37,145 nt of DNA from Streptomyces sp. TRM64462 (GTDB taxonomy: Bacteria; Actinomycetota; Actinomycetes; Streptomycetales; Streptomycetaceae), in NCBI RefSeq assembly GCF_013362995.1, contig NZ_JABWDV010000293.1, positions 1 to 37,145 on the forward strand, in the 5' to 3' direction. Shown one piece after another: positions 7,784-17,002 of the stretch. Each line of letters opens with the position of its first letter. Within the stretch, counting starts at the first letter, position 1. The translations under genes and the position numbers were made by a program. The notes beneath the pieces were generated by a model. It was given only the letters and a program-made list of their open reading frames with translations. It searched no databases and was not told where the DNA came from.

Positions 7784-10225
7784 ATGGCACAGGGCACGGT
7801 CCAGGTGACGCACAGCGGTACGTCGCGGTGGCGGCGCCGCACGGGCGAGTACGCCTCCCTCGCCGCCGCCCTGGAGGCCGCGGGCGACGGTGACGTCCTC
7901 ACGATCGCCCCGGGCACCTACCGGGAGAACCTGGTGCTGAGCCGGGCGGTGACGCTGCGCGGTACGGACGGCGCGGTGGGTTCCGTACGGATCGCCCCGG
8001 CCGACGGGGTGCCGTTGACCGTACGGGCGTCGGCCACGGTGCGGGACCTGCACGTCGAAGGGCAGGACGCGGCGGCGCCAGCGCTGCTCGTCGAGGACGG
8101 CACGCCCGAGCTGCTCGCCCTGCGGATCGTAACGCGTTCGGCGGCGGGCGTGGAGGTGCGGGGCGCGGCCAGGCCGACCGTGCGGCGGGTCACCGTCGAC
8201 AACCCGGCGGGCGTCGGGATCGCCGTACTGGACGGCGCGGGCGGCGTGTTCGAGGAGTGCGAGGTGGTCGCGGCGGGCCAGGCGGGCGTGTCGGTGCACG
8301 GCGGCGCGCATCCGCGGATGGAGCGCTGCCGGGTGCACCACGCGTCGGGGGCCGGCCTGTCGGTGACGGGTGAGAACAGCGGCCTGGAGGCGCTCGGCTG
8401 CGAGGTGTACGAGATCCGGGGCAGCGGCGTGCGGATCGCCGGGCGGGCCTCGGCCCATCTCACGGACTCGTCGGTGCACCGCACGTCGGCCGACGGGATC
8501 ACGCTCGACACGGACGCGGTGCTGACGTTGTCGGACTGCGACATCCACGACGTCCCGGAGAACGCGATCGACCTGCGGTCGCGCGCGGTGCTGACGCTGA
8601 CCCGGTCGACGGTCCGCCGGTTCGGGCGCAACGGCCTGTCGGTGTGGGATCCGGGCACGCGCGTGGACGCCAACCAGTGCGAGATCCACGACAGTACGGG
8701 CGACTACCCGGCGGTGTGGGTGAGCGACGGGGCGACGGCCGTCCTGGACTCGTGCCGGGTGCGGGAGGTGCCGGACGCGCTGTTCGTCCTGGACAGGGGG
8801 TCGCGGGTCGACGTCGTGGACAGCGATCTGTCGCAGGTGCGGAACACGGCCGTGTCGGTGAGCGACGGGGCGACGGCGCAACTGGACGACTGCCGGGTGC
8901 GGGAGGCGTCGACGGGCGCCTGGTTCCGGGACCACGGCAGCGGCGGGACGCTCGCCAACTGCACGTTCGACGGGGTGCAGACGGGTGTCATCGTCAGCAA
9001 GGGCGCCGACCCGTCGGTGGAGCGGTGCACGGTGGCGTCGCCGGTGGAGGCCGGGTTCTACGTGTCGGCCGAGGGCCGCGGCACCTTCGACGGCTGCCGG
9101 GTGACGGGCAGCGGCGGCTACGGCTTCCATGTGATGGACGGGTGCCGTACGGCGCTGAGGCGGTGCCGTACGGAGCGGTGCGCGCGCGGCGGGTACGAGC
9201 TCGGCGCGGATGGCCCGGTCGCGGAGGACTGCACGAGCGACGAGAGCGTCCTGTCCCGCGCCGCCGCCGAGGGGCACGCGGCGTCCGGGGGCACGGTGCT
9301 GACGGCCGCGCAGACGGCGCCGCCCGGGGGCGGTGGCCTGCTGGGCACGGTCCCGGCTCAGCCCGCGGCGGCTGCCGCTGCCCCGGCGCCTGCCCCGGCC
9401 CCCGCGCTGGAAGCGCGCGGCTCTCAGGACGTCCTCGCGGAACTGGACGCGCTGGTGGGCCTGGACAGCGTGAAGCGCGAGGTCCGCACGCTCACCAACA
9501 TGATCGAGGTGGGCCGCAAGCGTCAGGAGGCGGGCCTGAAGGCGGCGTCCGTCCGCCGCCACCTGGCCTTCACCGGCAATCCCGGCACCGGCAAGACGAC
9601 CGTGGCGCGTCTGTACGGGGAGATCCTGGCGTCCCTCGGTGTGCTGGAGCGCGGGCATCTCGTCGAGGTGTCCCGCGTCGACCTGGTCGGTGAGCACATC
9701 GGGTCGACGGCGATCCGCACCCAGGAGGCGTTCGACCGGGCGCGCGGCGGCGTGCTGTTCATCGACGAGGCGTACGCGCTGTCCCCGGAGGACTCGGGGC
9801 GCGACTTCGGGCGTGAGGCCATCGACACGCTGGTGAAGCTGATGGAGGACCACCGGGACGCGGTCGTGGTCATCGTCGCCGGGTACACGGCCGAGATGGA
9901 GCGGTTCCTGACCGTCAACCCCGGTGTGGCCTCGCGTTTCTCACGGACGATCACGTTCCCGGACTATGTGCCGGAGGAACTGCTGCGGATCGTGGAGCAG
10001 CAGGCGGAGGACCACGAGTACCGGCTGGCCCCGGGCACGGCCGACGGGCTGCTGAAGTACTTCGAGGCGCTGCCGAAGGGCCCCGCGTTCGGCAACGGCC
10101 GTACGGCGCGGCAGACGTTCGAGTCGATGGTGGAGCGGCACGCGGGCCGGGTCGCCGCGCTCGCGGACGCGAGCACGGACGACCTGAGCCTGCTCTACCC
10201 GGAGGACCTGCCGGAGCTGCCCTGA
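7784..10225 (+). CDS. Right-handed beta-helix protein fused to a CbxX/CfxQ-type AAA ATPase
   Basis: An 813-residue two-part protein. Residues about 20-510 are a right-handed parallel beta-helix with roughly 23-residue coils (repeated patterns such as [48 protein letters not shown]). An Ala/Pro linker (about 525-547) leads to an AAA domain: [15 protein letters not shown], Walker [10 protein letters not shown] from residue 598, Walker B VLFIDEAY near 657, then [14 protein letters not shown]. The AAA part resembles CbbX and the EccA ATPase of type VII secretion. No signal peptide is present, so it is probably cytoplasmic. The start at ATG 7784 follows AGGTGGGGG about 13 nt upstream. No ESX genes are adjacent. 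Its last 31 bp overlap the convergent gene. Role unknown; ATP-driven remodelling of a helix-bound partner is inference. Confidence 0.88.
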   Translation: MAQGTVQVTHSGTSRWRRRTGEYASLAAALEAAGDGDVLTIAPGTYRENLVLSRAVTLRGTDGAVGSVRIAPADGVPLTVRASATVRDLHVEGQDAAAPALLVEDGTPELLALRIVTRSAAGVEVRGAARPTVRRVTVDNPAGVGIAVLDGAGGVFEECEVVAAGQAGVSVHGGAHPRMERCRVHHASGAGLSVTGENSGLEALGCEVYEIRGSGVRIAGRASAHLTDSSVHRTSADGITLDTDAVLTLSDCDIHDVPENAIDLRSRAVLTLTRSTVRRFGRNGLSVWDPGTRVDANQCEIHDSTGDYPAVWVSDGATAVLDSCRVREVPDALFVLDRGSRVDVVDSDLSQVRNTAVSVSDGATAQLDDCRVREASTGAWFRDHGSGGTLANCTFDGVQTGVIVSKGADPSVERCTVASPVEAGFYVSAEGRGTFDGCRVTGSGGYGFHVMDGCRTALRRCRTERCARGGYELGADGPVAEDCTSDESVLSRAAAEGHAASGGTVLTAAQTAPPGGGGLLGTVPAQPAAAAAAPAPAPAPALEARGSQDVLAELDALVGLDSVKREVRTLTNMIEVGRKRQEAGLKAASVRRHLAFTGNPGTGKTTVARLYGEILASLGVLERGHLVEVSRVDLVGEHIGSTAIRTQEAFDRARGGVLFIDEAYALSPEDSGRDFGREAIDTLVKLMEDHRDAVVVIVAGYTAEMERFLTVNPGVASRFSRTITFPDYVPEELLRIVEQQAEDHEYRLAPGTADGLLKYFEALPKGPAFGNGRTARQTFESMVERHAGRVAALADASTDDLSLLYPEDLPELP

Positions 10226-12660
10226 GGGGTGGTGCCGTCGGTGTCGTCGGGCCCGGTGCCGCGCTGCCGGGGCAGCGGGAGGGGCAGGGCGGGCGGCAGC
10301 CGGTCGAGGAGGGCGGCGCGCTCGCGGGCGAACACCGGGTCGGCCTGGTAGTCGGAGTGGCCGAGGATCGGCTCTGGCAGCGGGTGGTCGTCGGTGCGCC
10401 CGTACACGACCGGGTCGCGCAGCGCCGGGTGGTCGACCTGCGGCCGCGTGCCGTCGGCGGGGAGCCCGACGGGCCCGCCGATGGGATCGGTGTGGCGCCA
10501 CAGGTTGCGCCAGCTGTGCACCTCGTGGTGCAGGTCGCCGAGGGGAACGCGGCCGAAGTAGGCGGGGAACCAGCGCCCGTACAGCCGTTCCAGGGGCGAC
10601 CCGTACGTGAGGAGCGCGACGCGCCGGCGGGTGCGCGCCGGGAGCTGCCGTACCGCGGCGGCGGCGAGCACGCTGCCCTGTGAGTGCCCGGAGATGACGA
10701 GGCGTCCGCCGGTGCGGCCGGTCCAGGACGCCATCCGCCACGTCAGGTCGGGCACGGCGCGCTCGGCGTAGCAGGGCGGGGCGAAGGGGTGGGCGGCGCG
10801 CGGCCAGAACGTGCCGACGTCCCACAGGATGCCGATGGTGCGGCGGGCGGAGGCGTCGCGGTAGGCGCGGCGGCCCCAGGTGACGAACAGTATGAAGCCG
10901 AGCCCGACGAGCCAGGAGCCGAGGGACTGCGCGGCCTCCGCGACGCTGTCCACGAAGGCGGGGGCCCCGTCGAAGGCCTTCCCCGGCACCTCGCCGCTCA
11001 GCCAGGCCCCGGCGACGGCGCCCGCGCCGAGGAGGAGCGTCGCGGCGGACAGCAGCCCGGCGAGTCCCGGCGCGGAGTCGGTGAGCCCGGCGGTCGCGCG
11101 GGCGCGGGCGATCCGGCGCGTACGGACCGGGTCGGGCCGCTCGTCGGCGTACTCGGCCTCGACGACGCGGGCGAGGCGCCGCGCGGTGAGCGCGGTGCGG
11201 GCGACGAGGTAGACGACCGGGACGAGCAGTACGAGGAGGAGGGCCGGGATGACCGCGGCCTGCCAGCTGAGCATGACGGGCGGCCCGGCGATGGGGCCGT
11301 CGCCGGTGCCGGGGGTGCCGGCTCCGTCGAGCCAGTCGGCGACGCGCTGGGCGACCCCGCCGGCCATGACCCCGCCGAGTGCGCAGGCCAGCAGGGACAC
11401 GGCGGGCCCCGCGAGGCCGCGCAGAGCGGTACGGGGATCGGGGGCGCGCCGGTGGAGGCGAACGGCGACGGCGGCGAGCACGAGGACCAGGCAGCCCTGG
11501 GTGAGGGCGATGACACCGAACGTGGCGTCGCCGGGCAGGGACCCGGAGGACGTCCAGCCGGGGCGTGACCAGGAGGCGTAGAGGGCGGCGACGAGCAGCA
11601 GGACGGCGGCGGAGCCGGGCAGCCAGGTGATGAGGGCACGGTCGACGCGGTTGTCGAGGCGCCGTTCGCTGCGGCCGCGCCGGCACACGACGGCGACCAC
11701 GACGACGGCGCCGGCCAGCAGCGCGCCCTCGATGCACCAGCCGACGGCCGCGCGGAGCGCGCTGTCGGCGCCCCGGTCGTGGCGGGCGGCGGCACCCGCG
11801 ACGGCGGCGGCGACGGTGAGGAGCCCGGCCGCGGTGTGGGCGGCGCGGAGGCGGGCGACGAGGCGGCGCCCGTACCAGAAGCCGGGTCGGCCGAGCGCGG
11901 CGCGGTCGGTGTCGGGCTGGTCGGCGTCCGGGTGGTGGCCGGTGTCGGGCTGGTGGTCGGCGTCGGGGTGGTCGTCGTGCTCGTCGTCGCCGCGCGGCGG
12001 GCGCTGCGCCTCGTACGCGCTCCAGGTGCGGTTGGACAGGTACCAGAGGAGGGCGACGAGCGCGGTGGGGACGGCGGCGGCGACGGTGAGGCGGCGGCCG
12101 GGCTGGGACCACCAGCCGCCATCGGCCGCGGCGAGGAAGCCGAGCCAGGAGCGGTCGTCGGTGCAGGCGGCGGCGCCCGCGCACTGCCAGGCCGCCAGGT
12201 CGAGGGCGACCTCGCAGGCGGCTGCCGTGAGCAGCACGGTGAGGGAGAGGGCGACGAGCCGGACGAGGACGCCGTAGAGGCGGGCGGAGCCGCTGCGGCC
12301 GGGGGCGGGCGGGCGCATCCAGTGGGCGAGGTTGACCACCATGAACGGCAGGAGGAGCAGCCACAGGGCGCGGGTGCCGTTGCCCGAGGTGAGGTTGGAC
12401 CAGCAGTACGCCTCGGGGACGGGGCCGTCGCGGAACCGGGCGGGGTCGCTCTCGGCGTGCACGTCGTCGGCGCGGCGGTGGATGGCGGCGGTGCCGTCGC
12501 CGGTGATGCGGACGGTGCGGGGGTCGTCGAGCATGCCCTGCGGCGTGGCGCCGCCGACGCCGTGCACGAGGAGTTCGAGCGCGGCTCCGGCTCCGGCTCC
12601 GGCTTCCGGTGCGCTCTCCGGTGTGCCTTCCTGTGCGCCTTCCGGTGCGGCTGGGGACAC
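10195..12660 (-). CDS. Polytopic membrane protein with a lipase-like C-terminal domain
   Basis: An 821-residue protein. A short alpha/beta-hydrolase-like start, [20 protein letters not shown] (a frequent oxyanion-region pattern), is followed by about eight to ten hydrophobic segments between residues 90 and 580. Asp/His-rich cytosolic loops interrupt them ([20 protein letters not shown]). The C-terminal domain (about 600-800) carries [18 protein letters not shown], a GxSxG nucleophile elbow with Ser660, and later [11 protein letters not shown], which may supply the His. Together these suggest a membrane-embedded esterase or lipase; I know of no substrate. GTG 12660 has GGGAGGGAG 8 nt upstream. 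It converges on, and overlaps by 31 bp, the beta-helix-AAA gene. Confidence 0.8.
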   Translation of the reverse strand: MSPAAPEGAQEGTPESAPEAGAGAGAALELLVHGVGGATPQGMLDDPRTVRITGDGTAAIHRRADDVHAESDPARFRDGPVPEAYCWSNLTSGNGTRALWLLLLPFMVVNLAHWMRPPAPGRSGSARLYGVLVRLVALSLTVLLTAAACEVALDLAAWQCAGAAACTDDRSWLGFLAAADGGWWSQPGRRLTVAAAVPTALVALLWYLSNRTWSAYEAQRPPRGDDEHDDHPDADHQPDTGHHPDADQPDTDRAALGRPGFWYGRRLVARLRAAHTAAGLLTVAAAVAGAAARHDRGADSALRAAVGWCIEGALLAGAVVVVAVVCRRGRSERRLDNRVDRALITWLPGSAAVLLLVAALYASWSRPGWTSSGSLPGDATFGVIALTQGCLVLVLAAVAVRLHRRAPDPRTALRGLAGPAVSLLACALGGVMAGGVAQRVADWLDGAGTPGTGDGPIAGPPVMLSWQAAVIPALLLVLLVPVVYLVARTALTARRLARVVEAEYADERPDPVRTRRIARARATAGLTDSAPGLAGLLSAATLLLGAGAVAGAWLSGEVPGKAFDGAPAFVDSVAEAAQSLGSWLVGLGFILFVTWGRRAYRDASARRTIGILWDVGTFWPRAAHPFAPPCYAERAVPDLTWRMASWTGRTGGRLVISGHSQGSVLAAAAVRQLPARTRRRVALLTYGSPLERLYGRWFPAYFGRVPLGDLHHEVHSWRNLWRHTDPIGGPVGLPADGTRPQVDHPALRDPVVYGRTDDHPLPEPILGHSDYQADPVFARERAALLDRLPPALPLPLPRQRGTGPDDTDGTTPQGSSGRSSG

Positions 12661-12691
12661 GGGGCGGCTCCCTCCCTGACGGCGGTACGGG

Positions 12692-12745
12692 GCGTGGTGC
12701 GGGGCGTGTGATGCGGGGCGTGGTGCGGGAGTGTGGTGCGGGGGC
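12692..12745. repeat. 12-14-bp degenerate repeats upstream of the DeoR gene
   Basis: Four consecutive units of the type GGGGCGTGGTGC (variants GGGGCGTGTGATGC and GGGAGTGTGGTGC) lie between the divergent lipase-like and DeoR genes. They could bind a regulator or be simple slippage products. Confidence 0.5.
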
Positions 12746-12831
12746 CGGACCAGCCTCGCCGGTCCCGGCGGTCCGCCGCACGGCTCTCACGTAATCTCCC
12801 CGCCGTCCGCCGATGTGAAGCGCGTGGCAGG

Positions 12832-13689
12832 ATGAGCACCTTGGCCAGCGGTGTTGATGAAACGACCATGGAAGGACCGGCCCCTGCGGTGAGCGACAAC
12901 CAGAACCTCCTCGCGGAGCAGCGGCGCGCCTTGATCCTCGACGAGGTGAGGCGGCGCGGGGGTGCGCGGGTCAACGAGCTCACCCGCAAGCTCAACGTCT
13001 CCGACATGACGGTGCGCAGGGACCTGGACGCGCTGGCGCGCCAGGGCGTGATCGAGAAGGTGCACGGCGGTGCCGTGCCGGTTGTGGAGGCGCGGACCCA
13101 CGAACCGGGCTTCGAGGCGAAGTCGGCGCTGGCGCCGGGCGCGAAGGAGGACATCGCGCGGGCGGCCGCGGCGATGGTGGCGCCGGGCAGCGCGATCGCC
13201 CTGTCGGGCGGCACGACGACGTACGCGGTGGCGCGGTTCCTGCTGGACGTGCCGGATCTGACGGTGGTGACCAACTCCGTACGGGTCGCGGACGTGTTCC
13301 ACGCGGCGAAGGGCGCCGCGACGGTGGTGCTCACGGGCGGGGTCAGGACGCCGTCGGACGCGCTGGTCGGCCCGGTGGCGGACCAGGCGATCGCGTCGCT
13401 CCACTTCGACGTGCTGTTCCTCGGGGTGCACGGTGTGTCGGTAGAGGCGGGCCTGTCCACGCCGAACCTGGCGGAGGCGGAGACGAACCGCCGGCTGATC
13501 CGCTCGGCGCGGCGCGTGGTGGTGGTCGCGGACCACACGAAGTGGGGCACGGTGGCGCTGGGTTCGTTCGCGCGGCTCGACGAGGTGGACGCGCTGGTGA
13601 CGGACGCCGGCCTGTCGGACGAGATGCGTGCGGAGATGACGGAGCATCTGCCGGGCCTGGTCGTGGCGGGCGCCGCCGAGAAGGCGTGA
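12832..13689 (+). CDS. DeoR/GlpR-family transcriptional regulator
   Basis: A 285-residue DeoR-type repressor. The N-terminal winged helix spans about residues 22-75 (LAEQRRALILDEVRRRGGAR, then VNELTRKLNVSDMTVRRDLD and HGGAVPV). The DeoRC sugar-phosphate sensor domain follows, with IALSGGTTTYAVARFL, VVTNSVRVADVF, VLTGGVRTPSDALVGP and VVVVADHTKWGTV. Family members bind phosphorylated sugars. The start is uncertain: ATG 12832 gives a 19-residue extension over GTG 12889, where many homologues begin (SDNQNLLAEQRR), and ATG 12868 lies between. TAATCT at 12792-12797 is a candidate -10. The sugar operon it controls is not adjacent. The SRPBCC gene follows after 6 bp and is probably co-transcribed. 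Confidence 0.9.
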   Translation: MSTLASGVDETTMEGPAPAVSDNQNLLAEQRRALILDEVRRRGGARVNELTRKLNVSDMTVRRDLDALARQGVIEKVHGGAVPVVEARTHEPGFEAKSALAPGAKEDIARAAAAMVAPGSAIALSGGTTTYAVARFLLDVPDLTVVTNSVRVADVFHAAKGAATVVLTGGVRTPSDALVGPVADQAIASLHFDVLFLGVHGVSVEAGLSTPNLAEAETNRRLIRSARRVVVVADHTKWGTVALGSFARLDEVDALVTDAGLSDEMRAEMTEHLPGLVVAGAAEKA

Positions 13690-13695
13690 CGGGGC

Positions 13696-14139
13696 GTGAG
13701 CCGGTTCCGCGTCGAGCGTGCGACGCCGCTGCCGCCCGGCGAGGCGTGGCGGCGGGTCACGGACTGGAGCGCGCACGCGGCGGGCGTACCGCTGACGCGG
13801 GCGACGGTGCTGACGCCGGGGCCCGCGCGCGTGGGGGCGCGGTTCACGGTGCGGACCGGTGTGGGGCGGCTCGGGTTCGACGACCCGATGGAGATCGTGC
13901 GCTGGGAACCGCCGCGGCCCGGCGGCGACGGTCCGGCGGCCGGAGTGTGCCGGGTGGTGAAGTACGGGCGGCTGCTGGGCGGCTGGGCGGAGATCACCGT
14001 ACGGGCGGAGGCCGGCGGGGCGCGCGTGACGTGGGTGGAGGAGCTGCGGGTGCGCGGGCTGCCGCGCCGGTGCGACGCGCTGCTCACGCCCGTGGCGCGC
14101 CGGGTGTTCGGCCGCGCCCTGGACCGGCTGCTGCGGTAG
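13696..14139 (+). CDS. SRPBCC (START-like) superfamily protein
   Basis: A 147-residue protein of the polyketide cyclase/START-like fold, a cavity-forming helix-grip domain that binds hydrophobic ligands. The sequence shows the usual opening (FRVERATPLPPGEAWRRVTD), beta-strand stretches ending in ITVRAEAGGARVTWVEEL, and a long C-terminal helix (LLTPVARRVFGRALDRLLR). There is no signal peptide. GTG 13696 starts 6 bp after the DeoR stop with only a weak GGGG upstream, suggesting translational coupling. Ligand unknown. Confidence 0.8.
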   Translation: MSRFRVERATPLPPGEAWRRVTDWSAHAAGVPLTRATVLTPGPARVGARFTVRTGVGRLGFDDPMEIVRWEPPRPGGDGPAAGVCRVVKYGRLLGGWAEITVRAEAGGARVTWVEELRVRGLPRRCDALLTPVARRVFGRALDRLLR

Positions 14140-14179
14140 CCGGGCCTGCGGGCGCGGCCGGTGACGGGGTGTCGGAGCC

Positions 14180-15319
14180 TCAGGCGGGCCAGGTGCCGGT
14201 GGCGAGGAATTCGTCGAGCGTGGCGCGGTAGGGGTCGATGTCCAGGCCCTGCTCCGCCAGCCACGCGTCGGAGTAGTACTTGTCCAGATACCGCTCCCCC
14301 GGGTCGCAGATGAGCGTGACGACGCTGCCCTTCCGCCCCTGGGCCACCATCTCGGCGACGATCTTCAGGGCGCTCCACAGGCCCGTTCCTGTGGAGCCGC
14401 CCGCCTTGCGGCCGATGGCGTTCTCCAGGGCCCGTACGGCGGCGATGCTGGCCGCGTCCGGGACCTTCATCATCCGGTCGATGGCCCCGGGCACGAAGCT
14501 GGGCTCCATGCGGGGGCGGCCGATGCCCTCGATGCGGGAGCCGCAGTCGCTGGCGGCTGCCGGGTCGTCGTGCGTCCAGCCGTCGAAGAAGCAGGAGTTC
14601 TCGGGGTCGGGGACGCAGACGCGGGTGTCGTACTGCATGTAGCGCACGTAGCGGGCGATGGTCGCGGAGGTGCCGCCGGTGCCCGCGGTGGCGACGATCC
14701 AGGCGGGTTCGGGGTACCGCTCCAGGCGCAGTTGCTGGTAGACGGACTCGGCGATGTTGTTGTTGCCGCGCCAGTCGGTGGCCCGCTCCGCGTAGGTGAA
14801 CTGGTCGATGTAGTGGCCGCCGGTCTCGGTGGCGAGCGCGGCGGCCTCCTCGTACATGCGGCGTGAGTCGTCGACGAAGTGGCACTGGCCGCCGTGGAAT
14901 TCGATGAGGCGGATCTTCTCGGGGCTGGTGGTGCGCGGCATGACGGCGATGAACGGGACGCCGATGAGCTTCGCGAAGTACGCCTCGGAGACGGCGGTCG
15001 AGCCGCTGGACGCCTCGATGACGGGCTTGCGCGGGCGGATCCAGCCGTTGCACAGGCCGTACAGGAAGAGGGAGCGGGCGAGGCGGTGCTTGAGGCTGCC
15101 GGTGGGGTGTGTCGACTCGTCCTTGAGGTACAGGTCGATGCCCCAGCTCTCGGGGAGCGGGAAGCGCAGGAGGTGTGTGTCGGCGGAGCGGTTGGCGTCG
15201 GCCTGGACCTTGCGTACGGCGTCTTTCAGCCATGCGCGGTAGTCCGGATCGCTGCGGTCGACGTCGAGGGTCGGCGTCGCCGTGCCGGGCGTCGGCTCGT
15301 GCTGCTCAACGGTGTTCAC
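14180..15319 (-). CDS. cds1: Cds1-type PLP-dependent L-cysteine desulfhydrase
   Basis: A 379-residue fold-type II PLP enzyme, closely resembling mycobacterial Cds1 (Rv3684), which breaks L-cysteine into H2S, ammonia and pyruvate. Seen: the PLP lysine Lys77 in [51 protein letters not shown], the phosphate loop [14 protein letters not shown] and [17 protein letters not shown]. The last is characteristic of this branch rather than of CysK. It is therefore more likely to degrade cysteine or make sulfide than to synthesise cysteine. The start is set at GTG 15319 because GAGGAG ends 8 nt upstream; GTG 15328 overlaps that Shine-Dalgarno. It is transcribed alone, convergent with the SRPBCC gene and divergent from 15503, with a palindrome in the promoter region. 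Confidence 0.9.
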   Translation of the reverse strand: MNTVEQHEPTPGTATPTLDVDRSDPDYRAWLKDAVRKVQADANRSADTHLLRFPLPESWGIDLYLKDESTHPTGSLKHRLARSLFLYGLCNGWIRPRKPVIEASSGSTAVSEAYFAKLIGVPFIAVMPRTTSPEKIRLIEFHGGQCHFVDDSRRMYEEAAALATETGGHYIDQFTYAERATDWRGNNNIAESVYQQLRLERYPEPAWIVATAGTGGTSATIARYVRYMQYDTRVCVPDPENSCFFDGWTHDDPAAASDCGSRIEGIGRPRMEPSFVPGAIDRMMKVPDAASIAAVRALENAIGRKAGGSTGTGLWSALKIVAEMVAQGRKGSVVTLICDPGERYLDKYYSDAWLAEQGLDIDPYRATLDEFLATGTWPA

Positions 15320-15405
15320 GCGTGCCACTCCTCGTCGTCCGCGCCGCGGTTCCCACGGGCCACTCCACTGAACATACCTCCCTCACCTGGGCAAATGATG
15401 ACTTT

Positions 15406-15423
15406 GATGGCCCATAGGCCATC
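15406..15423. promoter_or_regulatory. Perfect 7-bp inverted repeat in the cds1 upstream region
   Basis: GATGGCC-CATA-GGCCATC, 87 bp upstream of the cds1 start and 80 bp upstream of the plus-strand gene at 15503. A TATGTT hexamer on the minus strand, just inside, could be the cds1 -10. An operator for one or both genes is plausible. Confidence 0.5.
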
Positions 15424-15502
15424 CTTGGACGTGCACTGGTGCGGACGCGGCGCGTTGTGCAGACTGGCCGCCAGGACACGGTGCGAAGGGGGCGGCGGAG
15501 TC

Positions 15503-15826
15503 ATGACTGAACCCGATTTCAGCGCCACGGGGGTGCGGATCGAGCGGTGGCCGCGCTCCCTGACCCGAGCCGGCGAGGTCCGGATCGAGGACGGCCGGCT
15601 GGCCCTGCTGACCAGCTACGGCCGTGAGATCGACAGCGCCCCGGTCGGCGCCGTCCGGGCGGGCCGCGCGCTGTTCGCGCCGCCGGGCTCGGCGGTGGCG
15701 ACACTCAACGGCGCCCGGTACCGGCTGACCATGGGGCAGCGTGAGCGCGGGCGGGGCGGCGGGGGCCCGGTGCTGTCCGGGCGTTTCCTGGAGGCTCTGC
15801 GGAAGGCCGGCGGCGGCCGGGACTGA
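15503..15826 (+). CDS. Small conserved actinobacterial protein, function unknown
   Basis: A 107-residue soluble protein. The sequence FSATGVRIERWPRSLTRAGE, then VRIEDGRLALLTSYGREIDS, suggests a mostly beta small domain (PH-like folds look similar). It ends in a basic, Gly-rich tail (RERGRGGGGPV). I recognise it only as a conserved streptomycete hypothetical. GGAG 3 nt before ATG 15503, in an AAGGGGGCGGCGGAG tract, supports the start. It is divergent from cds1. Confidence 0.65.
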   Translation: MTEPDFSATGVRIERWPRSLTRAGEVRIEDGRLALLTSYGREIDSAPVGAVRAGRALFAPPGSAVATLNGARYRLTMGQRERGRGGGGPVLSGRFLEALRKAGGGRD

Positions 15827-15998
15827 CGGGTCATCGGTTGCCGCGAGTTGCGAACCGGTCACGGCTGGTCCACGCTGGATTGACATCACTCAGGGTGAAT
15901 CGGCGGTGACGCTGTGATCCAGCCCGCCGGACCACGAGCCAGCCACCTCTGGATCCGATCTTCGTCTTCTTCCGGACCTACTTCGGGGAGTCGCAGCC

Positions 15999-16553
15999 GT
16001 GATCAGCCAGGCAAGCAGCAGGCAGTGCACGGTAGAGCTCCAAGCCCTGCCGTCGCGGATCGGTCAGGTCCGCAGGATTGTGTCGGCGCAACTGCGCTAC
16101 TGGAACCTCGATTGTCTGATCGAGAAGGCGGCACTCGGCGTGACCGAGCTGCTGACCAATGTTCATCAGCACGCCAAGCCCGACAAGGTGTGCACGGTCG
16201 AGATCGAGTTCCTGCTCGGCCGGCTGACGGTCTCCGTCCACGACCACGATCCGCGGCTCCCCGTCGGGCGGCCGCCGGAGACGCTGGACCCGCTCGCCAC
16301 GTCGGGGCGCGGGCTCGCGCTGATAGAGGCGTTCAGCGAGAGTTGGGGCGCCCGGCCGCAGGGCGACGCGGGGAAGGTCGTGTGGTTCACGCTGCCCGCC
16401 CCGTCGGACACGCCGGTGGGGATCCCGTCCGTACCGGCGTACGTGACGGCGGGCGGCGGCACGTTCAAGGAGCCGGTGCCGTTCGGCGACGGCGCCGAGG
16501 CGGCGGAGACGGTACGCGGACACGCCGCCGCCCGGTCGGCCGTGGCGGGCTGA
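15999..16553 (+). CDS. RsbW/SpoIIAB-like ATP-binding protein (anti-sigma kinase fold)
   Basis: A 184-residue GHKL-fold protein of the HATPase_c_2 group, small regulators that in streptomycetes bind sigma factors or anti-anti-sigma proteins. It shows the N-box ELLTNVHQHA (residues about 51-60), strand LTVSVHDHDPRLP, and the G-box GRGLALIEAFSESWG. A non-conserved tail of about 55 residues (VPAYVTAGGGTFKEPVPFGD onward) follows. There is no second domain, so a partner encoded elsewhere is expected. GTG 15999 has GGGGAG 8 nt upstream. A TTGACA at 15880-15885 lacks a convincing -10. The N-box Asn is present, so ATP binding should be intact. Confidence 0.87.
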   Translation: MISQASSRQCTVELQALPSRIGQVRRIVSAQLRYWNLDCLIEKAALGVTELLTNVHQHAKPDKVCTVEIEFLLGRLTVSVHDHDPRLPVGRPPETLDPLATSGRGLALIEAFSESWGARPQGDAGKVVWFTLPAPSDTPVGIPSVPAYVTAGGGTFKEPVPFGDGAEAAETVRGHAAARSAVAG

Positions 16554-16571
16554 CCGGGCGGGACCCCGGCC

Positions 16572-16850
16572 TCAGGTGGCGGAGCGTCCGAAGTGCTCTT
16601 CCAGGACGGAGAGCCGGCGCCAGTACTCGTCCTCGTCGATCTCGCCGGACGCGAAGCGGCGCCCGAGCACGGCGATCGGCGACTGCTCGTCGCGCCGCTC
16701 CCGCGCCAACGGGCCCCGGCGCCCGCGCCACACGGTGCGGCGCAGGAGCGTGACGACGGTGACGGCGACGGCCGCCCAGAACAGCGGGAACAGCAGGATC
16801 CAGGGTCCGGGCCCGTCATGGGCCAGGGTCGTCATGGCGAGGGTGTTCAT
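16572..16850 (-). CDS. SHOCT-domain small membrane protein
   Basis: A 92-residue protein with one membrane span (about residues 16-36, WILLFPLFWAAVAVTVVTLL), a basic stretch, and a C-terminal SHOCT motif (SPIAVLGRRFASGEIDEDEY then WRRLSVLEE). SHOCT is a short helical domain found at the ends of many small bacterial membrane proteins and thought to mediate oligomerisation. ATG 16850 has GAGGAG 9 nt upstream, which rules out longer upstream starts. It converges on the RsbW-like gene (18 bp between stops) and is divergent from the TetR gene. Confidence 0.87.
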   Translation of the reverse strand: MNTLAMTTLAHDGPGPWILLFPLFWAAVAVTVVTLLRRTVWRGRRGPLARERRDEQSPIAVLGRRFASGEIDEDEYWRRLSVLEEHFGRSAT

Positions 16851-16972
16851 CCCGATCAGCTCCTCGAAGTGCGGTGCTTGACGTTCTCTCCGCTTCGAGA
16901 GTCGCCCGGGAGGGGCGCCCTCGTCGTCGTACGGGCAGCGGCACCCGGCGTACGCCCGCCGGAGTATGGAGT

Positions 16973-16994
16973 CTGTACCTACTGATATGTACAG
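16973..16994. promoter_or_regulatory. TetR operator candidate: CTGTAC-N10-GTACAG
   Basis: A perfect 6-bp inverted repeat immediately upstream of the TetR gene. It overlaps the candidate -10 TACAGT (16990-16995), which ends 7 nt before ATG 17003. Binding here would block transcription of the tetR-DUF4865 operon, the usual autorepression layout. Confidence 0.65.
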
Positions 16995-17002
16995 TCGGTT
17001 CC

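Noticed and set aside
7784..12660. Type VII secretion locus, suggested by the EccA-like ATPase
   Set aside because: No EsxA/B WXG100 proteins, EccC, EccD or mycosin are present in the window.
10998..15233. Very long minus-strand open frame (1411 codons) spanning several genes
   Set aside because: It covers both strands of well-supported genes (membrane lipase, DeoR, SRPBCC, Cds1), is composed of Arg/Pro/Ser-rich sequence, and is a by-product of the high GC content.
15880..15908. Promoter with TTGACA upstream of the RsbW-like gene
   Set aside because: The -35 is perfect, but no -10-like hexamer lies 16-19 nt downstream.
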